From an uncultured Rivibacter sp. (lineage in GTDB: Bacteria; Pseudomonadota; Gammaproteobacteria; Burkholderiales; Burkholderiaceae): a stretch of DNA of 64,000 nt. The notes beneath the pieces were generated by a model. It made no database searches and was not told where the DNA came from. It saw only the letters and a list, made by a program, of their open reading frames with translations. The stretch lies in contig CAMLLU010000020.1 in assembly GCA_946480925.1 (NCBI GenBank), positions 14,643-78,642 of the forward strand. The letters run 5' to 3'. Every line of letters begins with the position of its first letter. The stretch's first letter is position 1. This document shows positions 33,914 to 42,462 of this stretch, piece after piece. Both the position numbers and the translations under genes were made by a program.

Positions 33914-36900
33914 ATGTTCTCGCGGTTTTTCATCGACCGGCCGATCTTCGCGGCCGTGCTGTCCATCTTCATCGTCATCGCCGGCCTGGCCGCGATGCGC
34001 TCGCTGCCGATCGCGCAGTACCCCGAGATCGCGCCGCCGGTGGTGAGCGTGGTCGCCGTCTACCCCGGCGCCAGCGCCGAGGTGATCGAGCAGACCGTCG
34101 CCGCGCCGCTGGAGAACGCGATCAACGGCGTCGAGAAGATGATCTACATGAACTCCACGTCGACCTCCAACGGCGTGGTGACCATCCAGGTCACGTTCGA
34201 CATCGGCACCAATGCCGACCAGGCCGCACAGCTGGTCAACAACCGGGTCAAGCAGGCCGAGGCCAAGCTGCCGCAGGAAGTGCGGCGCCAGGGCGTGACC
34301 GTGGAGAAGGGCTCCTCGGCCTTCCTGCAGGTGCTGGCCTTCTTCTCGCCCGACGGCAGCAAGGACGACCTCACGATCAGCAACTACGTGACGCTGAACG
34401 TGCTCGACGTGCTCAAGCGCGTGCCCGGCACCACCAACGTGCAGATCTTCGGCGCCAAGGACTACGCGATGCGCGTCTGGGTGCGGCCCGATCGCCTGGC
34501 GCAGCTGCGGCTCACCACCAGCGACCTCGCCCGCGCCATCAGCGAGCAGAACGCGCAGTTCGCCGCCGGCAAGGTGGGCCAGGCGCCCACCGCGGGCGAC
34601 CAGGAGATGGTCTACACCATCACCACGCAGGGCCGCCTGTCCGACCCGAAGCAGTTCGAGGAGATCATCGTCCGTGCCAACCCCGACGGCAGCACATTGC
34701 GGCTGAAGGACGTGGCGCGTATCGAGCTGGGCTCCAAGGACTACGACTTCATCGGCCGCATCAACGGCAAGTCGGCCACGCTGGTAGGCATCTTCCTGCA
34801 GCCGGGCGCCAACGCGCTCGACGTGGCCAAGGAAGTGAACAGGACCGTCGCCACGCTGAAGGAAGGCTTCCCGCCCGGCATCGACTACTCGGTGCCCTAC
34901 GACACCACGCGTTTCGTCGAGGTGTCGATCAAGGAGGTGGTGAAGACGCTGCTCGAAGCCATGGCCCTGGTGATCCTGGTGGTGTACCTGTTCCTGCAGA
35001 ACTGGCGCGCCACGCTGATCCCGGTGGTGGCGGTGCCCGTGTCGCTGATCGGCACCTTCGCGGGCCTGCTGATGCTGGGCTATTCGATCAACACGCTCAC
35101 GCTGTTCGGCATGGTGCTGGCCATCGGTATCGTGGTGGACGACGCGATCGTGGTGCTCGAGAACGTCGAGCGGATCATGCACGAGGAGCACCTGTCGGCA
35201 CGCGAGGCGGCCATCAAGGCGATGCGCGAAGTGTCCGGCCCGGTGATCGCCATCGTGCTGGTGCTGTGCGCGGTGTTCGTGCCGATCGCCTTCCTGGGCG
35301 GCCTGACCGGTGAGCTGTATCGCCAGTTCGCGGTGACCATCTCGATCGCCGTGGTGATCTCGGGCATCGTGGCCTTGACGCTCACGCCGTCGCTTTGCGT
35401 GCTCATCCTCAAGCGCGAGCACAGGAAGCCCGGCCGCTTCTTCACCTGGTTCAACGACTGGTTCCACCGCGTGACGGGGCACTACGTGAGTGGCGTGGGC
35501 TTCATGGTGCGCCGCGCCGGCATCGGCCTGCTGCTGTTCGCAGGCATGGTGGCCGTCACGGTGGGCCTCCTGCGCTTCACCCCCGGCTCGCTGGTGCCTG
35601 ACGAAGACCAGGGCTTCTACATCTCGGCGGTGATCCTGCCGGACGGCGCTTCGCTGGAGCGCACCGACAAGGTGGTGGGCGAGGTGATCGAGATCATCAA
35701 GTCCAACCCGTTCAACCAGGACGTCATCGCCTTCACCGGCTTCGACTTCCTGGGCGGCGGCTACCGCAACAACGCGGCCACGATCTTCGTGACGCAGAAG
35801 CACTGGGACGAGCGGCCCATGCCGGTGCAGGCCTTGATCGGCGAGCTGTTCATGAAGACCGGCCACATCAAGGAAGCGCTCGTGCTCGCCTTCAACCCAC
35901 CGCCGATCTTCGGCCTGGGCACCGCGGGCGGCTTCGAGTTCTACATCCAGAACCGCGGCGAAGGTGGGGCCAAGCGGCTGGCCGAGGTGATGCAGCAGTT
36001 CCAGGGCGCGGTGTCGCAAAGCAAGATGCTGGGCGGCGTGCAGAGCCTGTGGCGCGCCAGCACCCCGCAGCTGTACGTGGACGTGGACCGCGAGCGCGCC
36101 AAGGCGCTGGGCGTACCGGTGGATGAAGTGTTCAACACGCTGTCGGCCACGCTGGGCAGCTACTACGTGAACGACTTCAACAAGTACGGCCGCGCCTGGC
36201 AGGTGCTGATGTCCGCAGAGCCCGGCTACCGCCAGCGGCCCGACGACGTGGGCCGCATGTGGGTGCGCTCCGAAAGCGGGCAGATGGTGCCGGTATCGGC
36301 GCTGGCGACGGTGAAGTATTCGTCTGGCCCCGAAACGCTGGACCGCTTCAACAACCTGCCGGCGGTGAAGCTGTTCGGCCAGGGCGCGCCGGGCGTGAGC
36401 TCGGGCCAGGCCATCGCCGAGGTCGAGCGCATCGCCAGGCAGGTGCTGCCGTCGGACTTCAGCTTCGACTGGGGCGGCGCGTCCTACCAGGAGAAGCGTT
36501 CGTCGGGCACCTCGTACCTCGCGCTGGTGCTGGGCGCGGTGATGGTGTTCCTCATCCTCTCGGCGCAGTACGAGAAATGGTCGCTGCCGTTCTCGGTGCT
36601 GCTGGCGCTGCCGTTCGGCACCTTCGGTGCGCTGGCGGCGGTGTGGCTGCGCGGGCTCACCAACGACGTGTATTTCCAGATCGGCCTGGTCACGCTGCTC
36701 GGCCTCGCGGCCAAGAACGCGATCCTGATCGTGGAGTACGCATCGATCAAGCACCACGAGGGCCTGTCGGCCTCGGCTTCGGCGCTCGAGGCGGCACGCC
36801 TGCGCTTCCGGCCGATCATCATGACCTCGCTGGCCTTCATCCTCGGCGTGCTGCCGCTGGCCATCTCCTCCGGCGCGGGCGCGGGTGCGCGCGTGTCGGT

Positions 36901-37102
36901 GGGTACGGGCGTCATGGGCGGCATGCTGGCCGCCACCGCGCTCGCCATCTTCTTCATTCCCATGTTCTACAAGATCATCACGGCCCGGAAGCTGCGCGAA
37001 TCGCGCTCCACCGCCGAGATGCAGGCCGAGGCCGCGCACCACGCGCCTGCGCACCTGCCCGGCGTGCATGGCACGCACCAGGCCGAAGGAGGCCACGCAT
37101 GA
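33914..37102 (+). CDS. RND multidrug efflux permease (AcrB/MexB, HAE1 family)
   Basis: A 1062-residue proton/drug antiporter with 12 membrane helices and two large periplasmic loops. Start [43 protein letters not shown] is typical. TM4 has [24 protein letters not shown] with the proton-relay Asp pair, and TM10 has [13 protein letters not shown] with the partner Lys. [11 protein letters not shown] and [30 protein letters not shown]-like sequence (here [26 protein letters not shown]) are HAE1 signatures. It is a trimeric inner-membrane component. Its stop overlaps the start of the outer-membrane factor gene. The long open frame on the opposite strand is a codon-bias artefact. Confidence 0.98.
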   Translation: [1062 protein letters not shown]

Positions 37103-38562
37103 CACGTGACAAGCAACTTCCGAAGCACCTGCGCCTGCTGTCCGCTGTAGCACTCGCGGCGGCGCTGGCGGGGTGCGCCGCGCCCGGCGGCGCGCCCAAC
37201 ACCGTGCCGGAGCAGGAGCTGCCCGCCAGCAGCGCCAACGTGCCCGCGGTGGCGGCCGATTGGTGGAAGGCCTACGGCGACCCGCAGCTCGACGCCCTGG
37301 TGGACGAAGCGCTCAAGAACAACCGCGATCTCGCCCGTGCAATGGCGCGCATCGACGAATCGCGGGCCGCTTTGCGCCTGGCCCAGGCCGACCGTTACCC
37401 CACCGTCAGCGCCGGGCTCTCGGGCGCACGTGCCCGTGCCAGCGAAACCGGCCCGGCGACGGTGGGCGGTATCGGCAACGACTTCCGCGCCACCATCAAC
37501 GTGGCCTATGAAGTGGACCTCTGGGGCCGCGTGGCCAACGCCAGCAAGGCCGCTCGCGAAGAGCTGCTGGCCACCGAGTACGCCCGCGAAACCCTGCGCA
37601 CCGCGCTCGCGGCGCAGGTGGTGCAGTCGTATGCATCGCTGCAGTCGCTCGACGCCCAGCTGGATCTCTTCACCTGGGCCGTGGCGGCCCAGCGCGACAG
37701 CGTGAAGCTGCAGCGCGTGCGTTTCGATGCCGGAGACCTGTCCGAGCTGGATCTGCGCCAACTCGAGGCCGAGCTCGCTGCCAACGAGGGCCAGCTGCCC
37801 AGGCTCGAGCGTGCGCGAGGCGAGGCCGAGCGGGCGCTGGGTTTCGTGCTGGGCCGCTCGCCGAAGGCGGTGCTGGAGCAGGCCGTGTCGCGCAACGCCA
37901 CACCGTTGGCCGTGGGCACCGGGGCCACCGGTGGCTACCTGTTGCCGGAGGGGCTGCCTTCCGACCTGCTGCTGCGCCGCCCCGACGTGCAGGCCGCCGA
38001 AGCGCGGCTGCGCGCCGCCGGCGCCCGGGTGGACGCGGCACGTGCCGCCTATTTCCCCAGCATCTCGCTCACCGGCGCGTGGGGGCGCGAAAGCAGCGAT
38101 TTCTCGAAGCTGATGGACGCGCCTTCGCTCATCTGGAGCGTGGCGGCCTCGTTGACGCAGCCCATCTGGGCGGGCGGGCGCATCGACGCGCAGAACGACC
38201 TCGTGAAAGCGCAGCGCGTGCAGGCCGAGCTCGACTACCGCGATAGCGTGGCCAGCGCCTTCAGGGAGGCGCGTGACGCCTTGGGCGCCTATGCCGAGGC
38301 GCAGGCCACGGTGCAGCTGCTGGCGCAGCGCGTGCAGGCGCTGCAGCGTGCCGAGCAGCTGCAACGAGTGCGTTTCGAAGGCGGCGTGGCGAGCCGGCTC
38401 GACCTGATCGAAGCCGAGCGCTTCTCGCTTTCGGCGCAGGCGAGCCAGGCCGATGCACGGCGCGCGCTGGCAGCCGCGCAGGCCGACCTCTATCGCGTGC
38501 TGGGCGGCGGTTGGCAAGTGCCTGGCAGCCAGGCGGCGCGCAACACCGGCACGGCGTCCTGA
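37099..38562 (+). CDS. Outer-membrane efflux lipoprotein (OprM/NodT family)
   Basis: A 487-residue TolC-like channel subunit with lipobox LAGC (Cys26). The OprM-type start of the mature protein is present (ADWWKAYGDPQLDALVDEALKNNRDLARAMARIDESRAALRLAQADRYP), and the two internal repeats are each rich in long helices. VDLWGRV and LLLRRPDVQAAEARLRAA are strong markers of this branch. It completes the tripartite pump (adaptor, permease, outer-membrane factor). ATGA overlap with the permease stop shows translational coupling. A terminator-like hairpin follows at 38572. Confidence 0.96.
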   Translation: MTRDKQLPKHLRLLSAVALAAALAGCAAPGGAPNTVPEQELPASSANVPAVAADWWKAYGDPQLDALVDEALKNNRDLARAMARIDESRAALRLAQADRYPTVSAGLSGARARASETGPATVGGIGNDFRATINVAYEVDLWGRVANASKAAREELLATEYARETLRTALAAQVVQSYASLQSLDAQLDLFTWAVAAQRDSVKLQRVRFDAGDLSELDLRQLEAELAANEGQLPRLERARGEAERALGFVLGRSPKAVLEQAVSRNATPLAVGTGATGGYLLPEGLPSDLLLRRPDVQAAEARLRAAGARVDAARAAYFPSISLTGAWGRESSDFSKLMDAPSLIWSVAASLTQPIWAGGRIDAQNDLVKAQRVQAELDYRDSVASAFREARDALGAYAEAQATVQLLAQRVQALQRAEQLQRVRFEGGVASRLDLIEAERFSLSAQASQADARRALAAAQADLYRVLGGGWQVPGSQAARNTGTAS

Positions 38563-38571
38563 GCGCCTGCA

Positions 38572-38602
38572 GGCCGGGGCACGCCCGGCCCGGTTTCCTT
38601 TG
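38572..38602 (+). terminator. Probable intrinsic terminator of the efflux operon
   Basis: A stem of GGCCGGG and CCCGGCC around a GCACG loop begins 10 nt after the stop codon, followed by a T-rich CGGTTTCCTTT. The stem is strong and the T-tract is imperfect. Confidence 0.6.
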
Positions 38603-38705
38603 GAAACCATCGCCGCACCAGCGGCGATTTACGGGCGACCGATGGGAGGGCCGGGGCGACCTGGCCCTCATAGCATCCGGCGCATCCGCATGAAAGGGCG
38701 CACGG

Positions 38706-39284
38706 ATGGACTCGCTGGGCTGGGTGCTGTTCCTGGTGTTGTTGGGCCTCGTGGCTGCGGCGTACTTCAAGTTGCGCGGTGGCGCGGCGAATGAAAACGG
38801 CCCATGGCCGGTGTTCGCGAAGAAGCCGCTGTCGGCGCCCCAGCAACTGCTCTACTTCCGGCTCGTGAAGGCGCTGCCCGAGCACATCGTGCTGGCGCAG
38901 GTGCCGATGTCACGCTTTCTCGGCGTGAAGGGCAGCAAGAACGTGCATGCCTGGAACAACCGCATCCACCGGCTGGGCGTCGATTTCGTGGTGTGCGCCA
39001 AGGACGCCCGCGTGCTGGCCGTCGTCGAACTCGACGATGCCGCGCACAAGTCCGCAGAACAGTTGCGCACCGATGAGAAGAAGAACCGCGCCCTCGAATC
39101 GGCCGGCGTGCGCGTGATCCGCTGGCAGACCCGCTCGCTGCCCGATGAAGCTGCCATCCGCACCGAGCTCTATTCGCACGCACAACCCAGTGCCGGCAGC
39201 ATGACGCCGGCGCGAAGCCCTGCTGAAGGCAGGGGCGTGGGCCTCGGCGTCACCGCAAAGGCGCATGCTGGCCGCAGCGTGTAG
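38706..39284 (+). CDS. DUF2726 domain-containing membrane-anchored protein
   Basis: A 192-residue protein with one N-terminal membrane helix (SLGWVLFLVLLGLVAAAYF), then the DUF2726 domain: KPLSAPQQLLYFRLVKALPEHIVLAQVPMSRFLGVKG, RLGVDFVVCAKDARVLAVVELDDAAHKSAEQLRTDEKKNRALESAGVRVIRWQTRSLP. The order D-(x)n-VELDD...K recalls the restriction-endonuclease-like fold that is proposed for this family, so a nuclease ancestry is possible. The C-terminal 35 residues are low-complexity. It stands alone between the efflux operon and the LapG-like gene. Confidence 0.9.
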   Translation: MDSLGWVLFLVLLGLVAAAYFKLRGGAANENGPWPVFAKKPLSAPQQLLYFRLVKALPEHIVLAQVPMSRFLGVKGSKNVHAWNNRIHRLGVDFVVCAKDARVLAVVELDDAAHKSAEQLRTDEKKNRALESAGVRVIRWQTRSLPDEAAIRTELYSHAQPSAGSMTPARSPAEGRGVGLGVTAKAHAGRSV

Positions 39285-39323
39285 CGGGCGGCCCAGCCAG
39301 ACCACAACCACCACTGCTCCGGC

Positions 39324-39342
39324 GTGCGCAAACCTTGCGCAC
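39324..39342. repeat. 8-bp inverted repeat upstream of the LapG-like gene
   Basis: Arms GTGCGCAA and TTGCGCAC around ACC, 38 nt upstream of the next start codon. It may be an operator or a small hairpin after the DUF2726 gene. No U-tract follows. Confidence 0.4.
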
Positions 39343-39379
39343 CAGCCGGCAGCCGGGCGCCCCGCGAAGGGATGTCGCC

Positions 39380-39961
39380 ATGGCAAACACAGGGCGGTGC
39401 TGGAAGCCGGAGCTGCGGCGCGTGGCCGCGGGGCTGTTCGTCGGTCTGCTGGCCCTGGGCTCGGCCTGGGCTCAGCAACCCGACGGCATCACAGAGCTGC
39501 TACGCCACGTCAACGAAACCACCAACCGACGCTTCGTGCAGGTCGAAGAGGTGGCCAACCGCTGGTCGGCTCCGCATGAACTGCTCGGCAGCGGCCGGGG
39601 TGACTGCGAGGACTTCGCGATCTCCAAGTACTTCGCGTTGCTGGATGCCGGTGTGCCGATGCAGCGGCTGCGCATCGCCTATGCGCTGGTGCAGCTGGGC
39701 GGAGGCGACCTGTGGCGACCGCACATGGTGCTGGTCTATCTGGCCGGCGACGAAGTCGACGCAACGGCACGGCCCCTGATCCTCGACAACCTGATCAGCG
39801 AGGTGCGCCCCGCGTCGCGCCGGCCGGACCTTCGACTGCTGTTCAGCTTCGGGCTCGACGGGCTGTGGGCTGGCGTGGACGGGCCGCACCTGGGGGCTGC
39901 GCAAGACCGCCTCGACGCGTGGCGAGGCGTGCTCGAGCGCATGGCGCTGGCGCCGTACTGA
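39380..39961 (+). CDS. Transglutaminase-like cysteine proteinase (BTLCP, LapG-like)
   Basis: A 193-residue periplasmic protein: signal peptide LFVGLLALGSAWA (cleavage near residue 31), then the bacterial transglutaminase-like cysteine protease domain. The predicted catalytic triad is Cys76 (GRGDCEDFAISKYFALLDAGVP), His115 (RPHMVLVYL) and Asp136 (LILDNL). LapG proteins release large surface adhesins by cutting an Ala-Ala pair, under control of the c-di-GMP receptor LapD. Neither lapD nor an adhesin gene lies in this window, so its partner must be elsewhere. It converges on the PBP gene, whose end is 1 nt away. Confidence 0.9.
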   Translation: MANTGRCWKPELRRVAAGLFVGLLALGSAWAQQPDGITELLRHVNETTNRRFVQVEEVANRWSAPHELLGSGRGDCEDFAISKYFALLDAGVPMQRLRIAYALVQLGGGDLWRPHMVLVYLAGDEVDATARPLILDNLISEVRPASRRPDLRLLFSFGLDGLWAGVDGPHLGAAQDRLDAWRGVLERMALAPY

Positions 39962-42277
39962 TCACGGCCCGGAAGCGGGAGCCGGCGGTGGTGAGGCCTC
40001 CACGGGTGGCGAAGGCGTGGGCTCGCCGATGTAGACCGGCTCACCATCGCGCCCGGTGAGCACGCCCTGGGCCGGCGGCACCGCCGCTTCCTCGGTGGGG
40101 ATCGACGCCGCGTCCTGCGGCTCCTCGGCCCAGCCCTCAGGCGCGGAGGCCGCTTCGGGCGGCGGCATGGGGCGCACCGGCGGCGGGAAGGCCGCCTGCG
40201 CATCCACCAGCTTGGCCTTCAGCGCCTGCCTGAAAAAGTCGCCCACCAGCAAGATGGCGTTGTGCCCGCCCTGGCCCCAGTAGCTGCTGCGCATCGTCAC
40301 GCGTGCGTCGTTGAAGCCCACCCACGCGCCGGCCACCAGCTGGGGGTGCATGAGGATGAACCAGCCGTCGGTGTTGTTCTGCGTGGTGCCGGTCTTGCCG
40401 GCCACGTCGGCCATCACGCCGAAGCGCGTTTTCACCTGGGTGCCGGTGCCGCGGTTCACCACGCCTCGCAGCATGTCGATCAAGTCCACCGCCGAGTCGC
40501 GCGACATCGCGTCACGGCTTTGCGGCACGAACTCGGCCAGCACATTGCCCTGGCGGTCTGCGATGCGCGTGACGAACAGCGGCACGTGGTGCCGGCCCTC
40601 GGCTGCGATGGTCGAGTAGACGTTCACCATTTCGAGCAGCGTGACGGGGCTGGTGCCCAGCGCGAGCGAGGGCACCGGGTCGAGCTTGCTCTCGGTGACG
40701 CCCAGCGTCTTGGCGAAACGCACGACGTTGTCCACGCCGACGTCCTGCATCACCTGCGCGGTGATGGTGTTCTTCGAGCGTGCCAGGCCGTCACGCAGGG
40801 TCACCGGCTCGCCCGTGGTGCCTGCCATGTCGGTGGGGCGCCAGACCTTGCCGTCCGGCAGCGGTATCTCGATGGGCATGTCGACGAAGGTGCGGTCCGG
40901 CGGAATGCCTTGCTCGAGCGCCGCGCCATACACCACGGCCTTGAAGGTGGAGCCCGGCTGGCGCTCGGCCTGCGCCACGTGGTCGAACTGGTCGCGCGCG
41001 AAGTCGCGGCTGCCCACCCAGGCCTTCACCGCGCCGGTGGTCGGGTCCATGGCCACGAAGCCCGCTTCCAGGCGCGTCTTGCCGGCGCGCACCTTGGCCA
41101 TGAAGGCGGCATCGGCCATGAGCTTTTCGAGCGCGGCCTGGGGGCTGGCGCCGGCGGCCGTGGCCTTTCTGAATTCCGCCGTCTCGCGCACGGCGGTGGC
41201 CAGCAGGGCGGGGCGCTCGGCCCAGAAGTACGAGAACGGCTCGCCCTTCGCGTTCGCATAGGCGCCCGGGTCGCCCGAGACGGCGCGCAGGCGGCGCTGG
41301 CTCCATTCAGCGCCGGCCACCTGCTGCAGCTGCTCGGTCTGCCGCTCCAGCGCCTGCGTGGCCGCTTCCTGCAGCTTGCCGTCGATGGTGGTGTGCACCA
41401 CCAGGCCGTCGCGGTAGAGGTCGTAGCCGTGCTGCTCGGCCCAGTCGCTCAGCCACTTGCGCGCGTGGGCGGCGAAGTGCGGCGCCGCGCCCAGGGCTTC
41501 GTCCTGCACGGTGAAGTCCAGGCCGAGCGGCCGCTCCTTCAGCTGCTCGAAGTCGGCCTGCTGCAGGTCGCCGGACTTCACCATCTGCGCGAGCACCACG
41601 TTGCGGCGTTCGAGCGCGCGCTTCGGGTGGATCACGGGGTTGTAGTAGTAGGTGCCCTTGAGCATGCCGACCAGCGTGGCGGCCTGCAGCACGTCGAGCT
41701 CGGCGGCGGTCTTGTCGAAATAGGTGCGCGCGGCCATCTCGATGCCCACCACGTTGTAGAGGAAGGGCGCGGTGTTGAGATAGGTCACCAGGATCTGCTG
41801 CTTGCTCCAGGCCTTTTCGATGCGGCGCGCGACGATCATTTCCTTGAGCTTGCGCGTGGGCGTGCGCGAGCGGCCGATCTCTTCCGGGAACATGTTGCGC
41901 GCCAGCTGCTGCGTGATGGTGGAGCCGCCCTGCATGTCGCCCGTGAGCGTATAGAAGAAGGCGCCCAGCGTGCGCCACAGGTCCACGCCGTCGTGCTCGT
42001 AGAAGCGCCGGTCTTCGGTGGCGATGAGCGCCTTCACGACGAAAGGCGACACGCGCTCGAGCGGCACGTCCTGCCGCTGGCCGCGGCGATACACGGCCAA
42101 TACGTTGCCTTCGTTGTCGAGCAGGGTGCTGGGCTCGGCTGCCTGTTCGGCTTGCAGGTCGCCCACGTCGGGTACCGAGCAGGCCGTGGTGAAGAGCGCG
42201 GCCAGCATGAGCAGCAGCGTGGCGAGGCGGCGCCATGAGCCGGCTGACGCGGCGGTGGGGGAAGAAGCAGGGTTCAT
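39962..42277 (-). CDS. Class A penicillin-binding protein (bifunctional transglycosylase/transpeptidase)
   Basis: A 771-residue peptidoglycan synthase. N-terminal membrane anchor (LATLLLMLAALFTTAC), then the GT51 domain with catalytic Glu88 in ATEDRRFYEHDGVD and GGSTITQQLARNMF, then the transpeptidase domain with SxxK Ser443-Lys446 (PGSTFK), SKN at 501-503 and KTG at 628-630. The C-terminus is Pro/Glu-rich. The ATG at 42307 would add 10 residues (MAMRFCEHAD); I prefer 42277. Neither start has a strong ribosome site. It is divergent from the histidine kinase gene. Confidence 0.94.
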   Translation of the reverse strand: MNPASSPTAASAGSWRRLATLLLMLAALFTTACSVPDVGDLQAEQAAEPSTLLDNEGNVLAVYRRGQRQDVPLERVSPFVVKALIATEDRRFYEHDGVDLWRTLGAFFYTLTGDMQGGSTITQQLARNMFPEEIGRSRTPTRKLKEMIVARRIEKAWSKQQILVTYLNTAPFLYNVVGIEMAARTYFDKTAAELDVLQAATLVGMLKGTYYYNPVIHPKRALERRNVVLAQMVKSGDLQQADFEQLKERPLGLDFTVQDEALGAAPHFAAHARKWLSDWAEQHGYDLYRDGLVVHTTIDGKLQEAATQALERQTEQLQQVAGAEWSQRRLRAVSGDPGAYANAKGEPFSYFWAERPALLATAVRETAEFRKATAAGASPQAALEKLMADAAFMAKVRAGKTRLEAGFVAMDPTTGAVKAWVGSRDFARDQFDHVAQAERQPGSTFKAVVYGAALEQGIPPDRTFVDMPIEIPLPDGKVWRPTDMAGTTGEPVTLRDGLARSKNTITAQVMQDVGVDNVVRFAKTLGVTESKLDPVPSLALGTSPVTLLEMVNVYSTIAAEGRHHVPLFVTRIADRQGNVLAEFVPQSRDAMSRDSAVDLIDMLRGVVNRGTGTQVKTRFGVMADVAGKTGTTQNNTDGWFILMHPQLVAGAWVGFNDARVTMRSSYWGQGGHNAILLVGDFFRQALKAKLVDAQAAFPPPVRPMPPPEAASAPEGWAEEPQDAASIPTEEAAVPPAQGVLTGRDGEPVYIGEPTPSPPVEASPPPAPASGP

Positions 42278-42462
42278 GTCGGCATGTTCGCAAAAACGCA
42301 TGGCCATCCTGCCTTCGACACGTCAGCCGTGACGCCGCGCAGCAGGATTTACCGCAGATTTCGTCTGTGGCCATTCGCAACGCCGGGCCGGCGGGCCGCA
42401 GGCATGCATGGGCACGGTGATTGCCCATCCAGGCGTATGTCTTTGGACGCGCGGAGCACACC

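Noticed and set aside
33593..37153. A 1186-codon open frame on the minus strand opposite the RND adaptor and permease genes
   Set aside because: Its product is His/Arg/Gly-rich with no domain pattern. Such antisense frames arise from extreme GC bias at third positions; the plus-strand genes are unmistakable.
40262..42238. 658-codon plus-strand frame opposite the penicillin-binding protein
   Set aside because: His/Arg/Gly-rich shadow; the PBP catalytic motifs are all on the other strand.
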